Assembly: GCA_025353985.1 (NCBI GenBank)
Contig: JANXNT010000143.1
Span: 1-8,044, forward strand
Origin: Limnoglobus sp.
Lineage (GTDB): Bacteria > Planctomycetota > Planctomycetia > Gemmatales > Gemmataceae
DNA length: 8,044 nucleotides
Direction: 5' to 3'
The translations under genes and the position numbers were made by a program. This document shows positions 1-6,178 of this stretch, one piece after another (the first letter of the stretch is position 1; each line of letters begins with the position of its first letter). Below the pieces are notes generated by a model. It had not been told where the DNA came from. It was given only the letters and a program-made list of their open reading frames with translations, and ran no database searches.

Positions 1-377
1 AAACCCGATTGGCCATCCACACGATTTCGCGAAGTCAAAAAGTTTTCGACGAAATGACGTAAGTCGGAATTGTGCGACGTGCACGGACGTATTCAAAAGT
101 GCGCCGAAATGACACAGAAAGGACGCGCAATGACATAGAAAGGGCGCGCGATGACATAGAAAAGGCGCATAGTGACCCGAAACGGTCGGTACTTGCGGCG
201 AGTGCCTATCGATGGGACGTCCATGTAAACCCTGACAGGATCGCAGGATACCGCAAAATCGCCCGAAACCGATAAGCGAATTGCGATCAAAAAGTGGCAT
301 TTTGAGACGAAAAAAACACGAAAAACACGGTTTTTGAGCCGGGAGAAATCGGACTTACGTCGACTGTGAAAGCGATT
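1..377. other. gene-poor left intergenic region
   Basis: I see no convincing gene here. Both strands stay open across about 72-290, but the predicted peptides are low-complexity products of the 21-bp repeat array at 101-184, and neither resembles a known family. The right part is A-rich and contains a 6-bp AT-rich inverted repeat (TCAAAA at 287-292 with TTTTGA at 300-305) and a 9-bp tandem duplication AAAAACACG (312-320 and 321-329). The stretch lies downstream of the minus-strand gene that ends at 378. Read on the minus strand, the segment around 335-309 gives a weak stem (AAAAAC with GTTTTT) followed by a T-rich tract, which could act as a poor terminator for that gene. The upstream neighbour lies outside the window. 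Confidence 0.6.
101..184. repeat. four-unit tandem direct repeat, 21-bp period
   Basis: Four consecutive units start at 101, 122, 143 and 164, with no spacer between them. The shared core is ATGACAYAGAAA preceded by a GCGC-rich half. The ATGACA/GTGACC core recurs at 109, 130, 151 and 172, exactly 21 bp apart. Units 2 and 3 are nearly identical, unit 1 differs at several positions and unit 4 is the most diverged. The period equals two turns of B-DNA and also seven codons, so either a row of same-face protein-binding sites or a peptide heptad repeat is formally possible. No unit is palindromic, and no unique spacers separate them, so this is not a CRISPR array. Function is unknown. Confidence 0.85.
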
Positions 378-1274
378 TTACCGCGATTTGACGAGCTGAT
401 CGAGCGAGACGCGGACGTTTTCGCGGCTGCCAACGATGACGTAGACGCGGTAGGAATACTCGCCCGAAGGCACGCCGTCGGCGTTGGCGACCCGGTAGAC
501 GACGTTCCACTTTACGACCTGCTCATTCGCGAAGTTCCAGCGGCCGTAGCCTGGCCCCGTTTGCCCTTTTGCGGTCGGCAAACCGGCGATGGCGGCCATG
601 GCGTGCGAGCCGGATTTCGTGCTGAACACGATAGGCAACGGTTGTTCGCCAGGGCCATCGGAGAGCGGCGAAAGTTGGCCTGTTTTGGGGTCGTACGTCT
701 CGAATATGCAGAATTCCGGTGGCATGTACCCGGTAACAACTTCAAACTGCGCAAGCGTGTGGTGTTCGCATTTGGGTATCGCGAACGACACACTGTAATC
801 GATGGCATGTGCGATACCCGGAATGCCGATCGTCACCGTTTTGGCGTGAAGGAAGCCTGACAGTGCCCGGTCGTTCTTCGCCGGGTAGCGATCCGATTTT
901 TCGCCGGGATTCAGCCAGAACGCCATCTGCGATTGCGTTCCCAACCGGTTCGCTTTGGCTTGAATATGCAGGAGTTTGCTCGAAGACTTCGCGCCGACCG
1001 CATCTTTGCGGCTTCCCGCTTCGGTGGGGTTATATGCCTCGGCCCAGAACGGTTTCTGCCCGCAATCGAACGAACACGCCGACTGAAGTTGCCTGCCGTG
1101 ATCGGTACTGTCGATGAACTCTTTGCCGTTCCATGTCAGCGAATCAATCGCCCCCGCCAGCCGCTCCGTCGTGGTAATCACGATCTCCGACGGCCCCGCT
1201 TTGGCGCGAATCGTCGCGTTCCCGGAAATGGGTGGCAAGGAGGCGAAACAGCCGGCGAGAAGGATTGGCAGCAT
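378..1274 (-). CDS. putative exported beta-sandwich protein, possible lipoprotein (hypothetical)
   Basis: This is a 298-residue protein starting at ATG 1274. It begins MLPILLAGC, which resembles a lipobox (LLAGC, lipidated Cys9), but the signal is very short and has no basic residue before the hydrophobic stretch. The only longer option is a TTG at 1325, directly preceded by an in-frame TGA; it adds 17 residues, also without positive charge, and would overlap the neighbouring permease. A GGAG lies 12 nt before ATG 1274. The body alternates short beta-like segments. Around residues 41-87 it has TWNGKEFIDSTDHGRQLQ followed by YNPTEAGS, which recalls the galactose-mutarotase-like supersandwich found in carbohydrate-active enzymes; that link is inference from motif style only. 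Tryptophans and aromatics near 245-280 continue the pattern. I see no catalytic set I could name. It is transcribed divergently from the permease with a 44-bp gap, so the promoters must be shared or interleaved. Confidence 0.8.
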   Translation of the reverse strand: MLPILLAGCFASLPPISGNATIRAKAGPSEIVITTTERLAGAIDSLTWNGKEFIDSTDHGRQLQSACSFDCGQKPFWAEAYNPTEAGSRKDAVGAKSSSKLLHIQAKANRLGTQSQMAFWLNPGEKSDRYPAKNDRALSGFLHAKTVTIGIPGIAHAIDYSVSFAIPKCEHHTLAQFEVVTGYMPPEFCIFETYDPKTGQLSPLSDGPGEQPLPIVFSTKSGSHAMAAIAGLPTAKGQTGPGYGRWNFANEQVVKWNVVYRVANADGVPSGEYSYRVYVIVGSRENVRVSLDQLVKSR

Positions 1275-1318
1275 GGCGATATGATACTCCGAACCGCACC
1301 CGATTTCCGAGGCCACCG

Positions 1319-3028
1319 GTGGCAATCATTCGCTGGTTCACATTCGCCGTACTTTTCGCCGTGCTGGCCAGTCCGATTGCGACGGTCAGTACGGTGGTTT
1401 TGCGCGATCCACACGGGTGGGCCGCGTGGCGGGAAATCGACCGCTTCGCAGCACTGGCGGGCAATACCTTCTGGTTGGCGTTCCTGTCGATTGCGGTCGC
1501 GGTGCCGATTGGTGCCATCGGGGGAACGATCGTGGCCCGGTTCGCGTTTCCGGGGCGAAAATGGCTCATCGGGTTGATTGCGATCGGGCTGTTTGTGCCG
1601 TTGCCGGTCTATGCGGTGGCGTGGCAAATCGTCTTCGGCTCGTGGCTGCCCGCGCCGGGTGAAATGGCGTGGCGACCTTGGTCACAAGGGTTACTGCCAG
1701 CCGCATGGGTTCACGGCATGGCGGGGATCCCCTGGGCCATGGCGTTCGTGGCGCTGAGTTTGCACACCGCCGATAACAACGTCGAAGAAGAGGCAATGCA
1801 GAGCGGCGGCCCGCGTGCCGTCGCCCGGTATGCCATCGGCCCGCGCGTGGTGCTCGGTGCGGTGGCAGCGACGGTGTGGGTGGCGGTGCAAACTGCCACG
1901 GAGATCGCTGTGACCGATGCGATGATGGTTCGCACGTTTGCGGAGGAAGTATACACGCAACTCGTCGGATTCCCTGCTGGCGTAAGTGCCGCCGTTGCGG
2001 TGGCACTGCCGGTGTGCACGGTTGCTGCGGGCGTGGCTTTCATACTGATAAGACGGCTGTCGAACCTCACCGGCGCGAACGTGGAACGGTCGCCCATGCG
2101 ACCGTTCCGAATTGGGCGATTCCCACGTATTGCTATCGGTATCACTGTGTGGGCCACAGTGGCGCTGTTCGTGGGCATACCGTGTTTGGCGCTGGTTTGG
2201 AAGGCGGGCGGCGGTGCAACCAACGCCGGATTTACGCTGACGTTCCTTCGCGAACAACTCGGCCGCGTCGTCCGGTTGAATGGCTTTACAACCATCGATA
2301 GTACTCTGTCGGCGATCCTTACGGGCATGGCGGCTGCGATGCTGGCAACGACTGCGTGCTGGGTGGTGCGTGGCTCGCGTATCGGTTCGGGGTTGTTGGT
2401 TTTGCTCGTTGCGGTGACGTGGGTACTGCCTGCACCGCTGGTGGGCTTCGGATTGAAGGAACTTATCGATCTGCTGATTTCCCTTGAAGAAACGCTGTTT
2501 CGCACGCTGGGCATTCAGCCGGCGTTCCCACCAATGCGTTCGGCACTGTACGATCAACCGTCGCCGTTGCCGGGTACGTGGGCGGCGCTCGTCCGGTTCT
2601 TTCCGGTCGCGATGCTCGTTATCTGGCCCGCAATCCGTGCGATTCCCAAGGAACTCATCGAAACAGCGATGATCGACGGTCGCGGCCCGTTCGGCCAGTG
2701 GTGCTTGGCCGGGTGGCCGTTGACACGCCGGGCGATCGGGGTGGCTATCATTGCGGTGGCGGCATTGGCGCTCGGGGAAGTCGGTGCGGGCAAGCTGGTG
2801 GTACCGCCACAGCGCCGCGTGGCAATCCTCGAGTTGTTCGACCAAATGCACTACGGCACCGAAGCGAGCGTCGCCGCAATGGGCTTGGTGCAACTCGGGC
2901 TGACGGCGCTGGTCGTGTCGGTAAGCGTGGTGCAAGTGGAGCGCAGATTCCGATTACGAGTGACGCAGATTCGGCATCTCCGGGAAATTCCGGCGGCACC
3001 GCGCGAAACGGGGCGGTATAATGGTTAA
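1319..3028 (+). CDS. fused two-module ABC transporter permease, ferric-iron (FbpB/SfuB) type
   Basis: This 569-residue integral inner-membrane protein would form the translocation channel of a binding-protein-dependent importer. About twelve hydrophobic segments fall in two halves, as in permeases with two BPD modules in one chain. Each half carries the cytoplasmic EAA-type loop that docks on the ATPase: residues 156-175 (EEEAMQSGGPRAV...) and 445-465 (ELIETAMIDGRGP...WPL). The length and duplicated layout match the FbpB/SfuB family, which usually moves ferric iron; relatives carry thiamine or 2-aminoethylphosphonate, so the substrate is not fixed by this sequence. I chose GTG 1319 because a GAGG lies 6 nt upstream (1309-1312) and the first membrane segment follows at once. 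The same frame is open back to 1232 but adds an Arg-rich stretch overlapping the divergent gene. No ATP-binding or periplasmic-binding gene is nearby, so its partners must be encoded elsewhere. The gene opposite may be a functional associate, but nothing proves that. Confidence 0.88.
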   Translation: MAIIRWFTFAVLFAVLASPIATVSTVVLRDPHGWAAWREIDRFAALAGNTFWLAFLSIAVAVPIGAIGGTIVARFAFPGRKWLIGLIAIGLFVPLPVYAVAWQIVFGSWLPAPGEMAWRPWSQGLLPAAWVHGMAGIPWAMAFVALSLHTADNNVEEEAMQSGGPRAVARYAIGPRVVLGAVAATVWVAVQTATEIAVTDAMMVRTFAEEVYTQLVGFPAGVSAAVAVALPVCTVAAGVAFILIRRLSNLTGANVERSPMRPFRIGRFPRIAIGITVWATVALFVGIPCLALVWKAGGGATNAGFTLTFLREQLGRVVRLNGFTTIDSTLSAILTGMAAAMLATTACWVVRGSRIGSGLLVLLVAVTWVLPAPLVGFGLKELIDLLISLEETLFRTLGIQPAFPPMRSALYDQPSPLPGTWAALVRFFPVAMLVIWPAIRAIPKELIETAMIDGRGPFGQWCLAGWPLTRRAIGVAIIAVAALALGEVGAGKLVVPPQRRVAILELFDQMHYGTEASVAAMGLVQLGLTALVVSVSVVQVERRFRLRVTQIRHLREIPAAPRETGRYNG

Positions 3029-3294
3029 GCCTCAGAAGGGGTTTCGGTCAAAGCGAACCTAACGCCCGCACAATCCGTCTTGTCGGATATTGCCACGTCC
3101 GTGAGTTTGCGGACCGTATAATATCGTGTTTCGACTACTGCGCCCGGAACCGCACGGTCGATAATGCTTCGCCCAGCTAACCGAATGCCATCAATTAGAG
3201 AGACGCGATCTCTGCATGTGGGTTGACCACGGGCCGCAGTTTGCGGTTCGTGCATGAGTGAGGCTCGTCTACCATCCAACGAAAAGATGACCGG
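3029..3294. other. leader/intergenic region upstream of the sigma factor gene
   Basis: This 266-bp gap separates the permease stop from the sigma factor start. It holds a TATAAT at 3117-3122, small hairpins AGAGA-cgcga-TCTCT (3199-3213) and CCGCA-gtt-TGCGG (3234-3246), and the start of a 14-codon ORF at 3254. A minus-strand frame is open from 3315 to 3025 (96 codons, or 76 from ATG 3255). It has mixed codon use, no family I recognise and no ribosome-binding site that I can see, so I do not call it a gene. The region most likely carries the sigma gene promoter and its untranslated leader. I found no intrinsic terminator for the permease: the imperfect stem GGTTTCG...CGAACC near 3040-3060 lacks a T tract. 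Confidence 0.55.
3117..3122 (+). promoter_or_regulatory. candidate -10 element (TATAAT) of the sigma factor gene
   Basis: This is an exact TATAAT hexamer in a region otherwise free of genes. Initiation here would give a leader of roughly 165 nt before ATG 3295. The best -35-like hexamer, TTGCCA at 3090-3095, is 21 bp upstream, longer than the usual 16-18 bp, so the -35 part is doubtful. A second exact TATAAT occurs at 3017-3022, inside the last codons of the permease, and could serve as an alternative promoter. Confidence 0.35.
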
Positions 3295-3298
3295 ATGA
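3254..3298 (+). CDS. 14-codon upstream ORF overlapping the sigma factor start (candidate leader peptide)
   Basis: ATG 3254 opens a frame encoding MSEARLPSNEKMTG. Its TGA stop at 3296-3298 overlaps the ATG of the sigma factor gene (3295-3297) in an ATGA arrangement. Such overlaps are a known configuration for translational coupling, in which a ribosome finishing the first frame restarts on the second. An internal ATG at 3287 gives a three-codon version with the same stop. I see no clear Shine-Dalgarno sequence before either ATG, but the sigma start itself also lacks a good one, which makes coupling more attractive. A small hairpin (3234-3246) ends 7 bp before ATG 3254. It is short enough to be chance, hence the low confidence. 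Confidence 0.3.
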   Translation: MSEARLPSNEKMTG

Positions 3299-4833
3299 TC
3301 CACGCAGACGAACATACCCCGGATATCGACCCCGATGTGGATCTCCTCGACGACGAGGACGACACCGATCTGGACCCCGATGACAGCGAAGGTGGCGAAA
3401 CTGCCACTGCACGCGAAGCTTCGCCTTCGGACGAACCCGTTGTCCCCGATGAGACTTCGACCGGTTCCGACGATGCGCTGGGGCTTTATCTACGGCAAAT
3501 GGGTGCCATCCGCCTGCTCACAAGAGCGGATGAAATCATCATGGCCGAGCGGCTGGAGCGCGCCCGTCAACGCTTCCGTAACGCGGCCATGTATTGTGCG
3601 CATATCGTGGCGCGTTCCGCGTATACGCTCGAACGGGTTCACGCGGGCCACACGCCAATCGACCCGATCATTGACGTCTATTCCACCGAAGAAATGCGCC
3701 TCAGTCGGGCGCAGATTCTTTCGCGAATGCCACACAACTTGCCGCTGATTCGCAAATTGCTCTATGAAGAAGCCGACAGCTTCTCGGCGGCTTTGCGTAA
3801 CGGTGCGACGCTGAACACAACCTGGCAACGTGGGCGGTTTTATCGTCTCACGAAGCTGAATCGCCTGATGGCAGAGCTTTCGCCGCGTACGGAGCTTCTC
3901 GAACGCTGGGTCGATGAAATCACTGATATGGCCGACGAGATGAGCCATCTCGTGAAAGCGTTCCGCGACTCGGTTGGCGACGAACGGATCGCCCGTAAGC
4001 AGAGCTTGCTCGAAGCGCAAGACAAAATTCACCTGACCGCCGACGAACTTGCGGCCACGATTCGCATCTTGCGGAAGCGTCGTGCCACGTATCAGAAAGT
4101 ACGTCGGCAACTCGCCGAAGCGAACCTGCGGCTCGTCGTGAGTATCGCGAAAAACTACCGCAACCGCGGTTTGCCGTTTGCCGACCTGATCCAGGAAGGC
4201 AATCGCGGCCTTATGCGGGCCGTCGACAAATACGAACACCGCCGCGGCTTTAAGTTCGGTACGTATGCCACGTGGTGGATTCGCCAGGGCGTGCAACGCG
4301 CACTTGCGGACAACGCACGTACGGTGCGGGTGCCGTGCCACCAGATCGGACTGCTGGCCAAGATGGAACGCAAGCGTAGCGAGATGACTTCGCTGACCGG
4401 CCGCGAGCCGACGAACGAGGAACTCTCCGCGGCGCTTGGGGTTACGGAAGAAGATACGCGTTCGTTGCGTGCGGTAGGCCGTCAGCCGATGAGCCTGCAA
4501 GACCCGATCGGCGGCGATGGCGAACGCTCGATCGAAGACTTCCTCTCCGATCATCACGTGCCAAACCCCGGCGAACACGTCGATGCCCGGTTACTACGCG
4601 ACCGGATCTACGAAGTGTTGCGATCCTTGGCACCGCGCGAACGCGAAGTGATCGAACTGCGTTTCGGCCTGAAAGATGGTACGCCGAAGACGCTCGACGA
4701 AGTCGCCCGGCAGTATGGCATCACCCGCGAACGAATTCGTCAGATCGAAGCGCGGGGCCTGCTGAAACTCCGCCAGCCCGCACGAATGGGGCGGCTTGAG
4801 CAGTTTACCGATGGCGACCCGGAACACAATTGA
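3295..4833 (+). CDS. RNA polymerase sigma-70 family factor, RpoD-like with variant region 2.4
   Basis: This 512-residue cytoplasmic sigma factor would bind core RNA polymerase and direct it to promoters. Residues 1-58 are strongly acidic, like a region 1.1. Region 1.2 begins at residue 59 (DDALGLYLRQMG). Residues of about 95-275 form a non-conserved, mostly helical insert. Region 2 starts at residue 276 with ANLRLVVSIAKNYRNRGL and DLIQEGNRGLMRAVDKYE, followed by the melting motif TYATWWIRQ (W327, W328, Q331). Region 3 has GREPTNEEL and the finger PIGGDGERSIEDF. Region 4.2 has the helix-turn-helix TLDEVARQYGITRERIRQIE (466-485), keeping the -35 contact residues R478, E479 and R482. Two promoter-contact positions differ from E. 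coli sigma-70: T440 corresponds to Q334 and E458 to G352, while Q437 (Q331) and H455 (H349) are kept. The protein is shorter than E. coli RpoD (613), mainly in the insert. The start lacks a strong Shine-Dalgarno sequence. It may be the housekeeping sigma or a group 2 paralogue; the substitutions favour a paralogue or a lineage-specific variant. Confidence 0.95.
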   Translation: MIHADEHTPDIDPDVDLLDDEDDTDLDPDDSEGGETATAREASPSDEPVVPDETSTGSDDALGLYLRQMGAIRLLTRADEIIMAERLERARQRFRNAAMYCAHIVARSAYTLERVHAGHTPIDPIIDVYSTEEMRLSRAQILSRMPHNLPLIRKLLYEEADSFSAALRNGATLNTTWQRGRFYRLTKLNRLMAELSPRTELLERWVDEITDMADEMSHLVKAFRDSVGDERIARKQSLLEAQDKIHLTADELAATIRILRKRRATYQKVRRQLAEANLRLVVSIAKNYRNRGLPFADLIQEGNRGLMRAVDKYEHRRGFKFGTYATWWIRQGVQRALADNARTVRVPCHQIGLLAKMERKRSEMTSLTGREPTNEELSAALGVTEEDTRSLRAVGRQPMSLQDPIGGDGERSIEDFLSDHHVPNPGEHVDARLLRDRIYEVLRSLAPREREVIELRFGLKDGTPKTLDEVARQYGITRERIRQIEARGLLKLRQPARMGRLEQFTDGDPEHN

Positions 4834-4861
4834 CCGCCGAACTCGTACAACAAGCCTGCGC

Positions 4862-4891
4862 AGCCCATCCGTTCGCGGGTGGGCTTTTTTT
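4862..4891 (+). terminator. intrinsic terminator of the sigma factor gene
   Basis: The stem AGCCCATCCG (4862-4871) pairs with CGGGTGGGCT (4876-4885) over 10 bp with a single G-T wobble. The loop is a stable TTCG tetraloop and the 3' arm runs directly into seven T residues (4885-4891). It starts 29 bp after the sigma factor stop. It separates the sigma gene from the Sel1 gene and argues that the latter starts at 4920, not at the in-frame codon at 4830. Confidence 0.93.
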
Positions 4892-4919
4892 CCCAACGCC
4901 CACCCGAATTGGGGGCTAC

Positions 4920-5951
4920 ATGAGCGACTTCACCAATCCCATCCAACGCTTCTCCGAACAACTCGACCGCCTGCCCGGCGTGAAGGAAATCGACTTCCGC
5001 ATACAGGGCGTGTACGGCATCTCCGTTGAAGAACTTGGCCTGCCCGGCCCCTATGCGGACCTGCCGCACGCGGCCCTGCGCCGGACCGAAGGCGGACGCC
5101 CCAACGAGCGACTCGTGACCGCCGACGTGACGTTCTTCCAGAATCATGCCGGTTGGGTGGCGGTGGAATTCCTGGCATGGTGGGTGCGCGATTTGTCGCG
5201 ATCGGGGCAGGATGTGCAGATGCGCCCCATCGCGCTGCCACCGACAGCATGGGGAACGCAACTCGGACGCACGCTGCGCTTTGTGATCGAGTTCTTTTAC
5301 CTGCTTGAAGGCGAAGAAAACGAGCCGGTATTGCAGGAAATCGACGAGTTGGCCGACTCGCTTGAAAGCTGCATCGACGATTACCGCGAAGTGATTCGCC
5401 GACCGACCAAGGCCGATTGGAAGTCGGTCGATGAGGTGCGGAAATGCGCCGACCGGAACGATCCGGTTGCAATGATTACGATGGCAGAACTGTACACCGA
5501 AGGCCGCGAAGGACTTCCCGAAGACGAAACCGAGGCTTACAAGCTGTACCTCCGTGCGGCCGATACGGGCCATCCCGAAGGCAAATTGCAGGTCGGCGTC
5601 TGTTACTCCGAAGGTCTCGGCGTGCCAGCCGATCTGCCACAAGCGGCGGAGTATTTCCGGTTGGCGGCGATGGATGGCTTACCGCAAGCAATGGGTTTGC
5701 TCGGCCAGTGTTACGAAGACGGTGCGGGCGTCGAGAAGGACGCGACCGAGGCAGCCAAGTGGTACGCAATGGGTGCCGATCAGGAAGACCCCGTCTGCCT
5801 GGCGCAACTCGGCGAATGCTACGAACACGGTCGCGGCGTTCCGAAAGATTTCGCCCGCGCCCGCGACTTCTTCATGCGTGCCCTCGAACAAGGCTTCGAA
5901 GAAGTCCAACCCGCACTCGCCCGCGTCCGCAAAGAACTCGGCGAAAAGTAG
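4920..5951 (+). CDS. Sel1-repeat (TPR-like) protein with uncharacterised N-terminal domain
   Basis: This 343-residue protein has no signal peptide or membrane span and is therefore probably cytoplasmic. Residues of about 181-326 contain four Sel1-like repeats of about 36 residues. Their signature is A-x-x-x-L-G-x-x-Y-x-x-G-x-G-V-x-x-D-x-x-x-A, seen as VGVCYSEGLGVPAD, LGQCYEDGAGVEKD and LGECYEHGRGVPKD; the first repeat (residues 182-218) is diverged. Sel1 repeats form alpha-alpha solenoids that bind protein partners, so an adaptor role is likely. Residues 1-175 form a separate domain that I do not recognise, with aromatic-rich segments (HAGWVAVEFLAWWVRD at 76-91; FVIEFFYLLEGEENEP at 121-136) and an acidic helix (138-158). 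I chose ATG 4920 because the upstream terminator lies between it and the earlier in-frame start; a GGGGG (4911-4915) sits 4 nt before it. It follows the sigma gene in the same direction but is separated from it by the terminator. Confidence 0.9.
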   Translation: MSDFTNPIQRFSEQLDRLPGVKEIDFRIQGVYGISVEELGLPGPYADLPHAALRRTEGGRPNERLVTADVTFFQNHAGWVAVEFLAWWVRDLSRSGQDVQMRPIALPPTAWGTQLGRTLRFVIEFFYLLEGEENEPVLQEIDELADSLESCIDDYREVIRRPTKADWKSVDEVRKCADRNDPVAMITMAELYTEGREGLPEDETEAYKLYLRAADTGHPEGKLQVGVCYSEGLGVPADLPQAAEYFRLAAMDGLPQAMGLLGQCYEDGAGVEKDATEAAKWYAMGADQEDPVCLAQLGECYEHGRGVPKDFARARDFFMRALEQGFEEVQPALARVRKELGEK

Positions 5952-6178
5952 ATCCCCGTTTAGCCGCGCCGCGCAGTCTTCGGAGCGAAGCGCGTGGTCT
6001 TCGCGACGGTCGCGATAGGTGGCCCAACTTATCTCGCCGCGATTCGAGCAATCCGCAAGAGGTGAAGTGGAGGATGATTCGAAATGCGGACAGCCTCGGT
6101 ACCACACCGACGCCGGATTGAAACGTGGGCGGAAACGGATGACCCGGAAAACCGATTTTTGCGGCAGATGCAAACAAG
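5952..6178. other. intergenic region with overlapping hairpins and a 15-codon ORF
   Basis: This 227-bp gap follows the Sel1 gene. At 5978-6015 three short inverted repeats overlap so that they exclude one another: CTTCG-gag-CGAAG (5978-5990), GCGAAG...CTTCGC (5985-5990 with 5999-6004) and TCGCGA-cgg-TCGCGA (6001-6015). None is followed by a T tract, so a classical terminator is not evident. At 6074-6121 there is a 15-codon frame (MIRNADSLGTTPTPD) with AGAGG 11 nt upstream and GGAGG abutting its ATG. It is too short to call as a gene. I see no convincing promoter pair for the gene at 6179. Confidence 0.5.

Noticed and set aside
101..184. CRISPR array
   Set aside because: Units abut without unique spacers, are only 21 bp and diverge between copies; no cas gene is present.
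72..290. Overlapping open frames on both strands (67 and 65 codons) across the 21-bp repeats
   Set aside because: Their peptides are low-complexity products of the repeat, openness follows from the stop-free 21-bp unit, and neither has a ribosome-binding site or recognisable family.
366..860. 164-codon plus-strand frame inside the exported protein gene
   Set aside because: It lies antisense to a better-supported gene with domain-like sequence, and its own peptide is Arg-rich and featureless.
1280..1285. TATGAT as -10 element of the permease
   Set aside because: It is close to consensus, but no -35-like hexamer is found at a suitable distance, so a promoter is not supported beyond the need for one in this short gap.
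1691..2935. 414-codon minus-strand frame
   Set aside because: It is antisense to the membrane segments of the permease. The peptide is rich in Arg, His and Gln, as expected from the complement of hydrophobic codons.
3025..3315. 96-codon minus-strand frame between permease and sigma gene
   Set aside because: Mixed codon third positions, overlap with the sigma start and no ribosome-binding site seen; the region is better explained as the sigma gene leader. It remains the most plausible of the rejected frames.
3490..4578. 362-codon minus-strand frame
   Set aside because: It is antisense to the conserved sigma-70 regions, so it is a shadow of that gene.
4740..5642. 300-codon minus-strand frame spanning the sigma terminator
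   Set aside because: It crosses the strong terminator and two real genes; antisense artefact.
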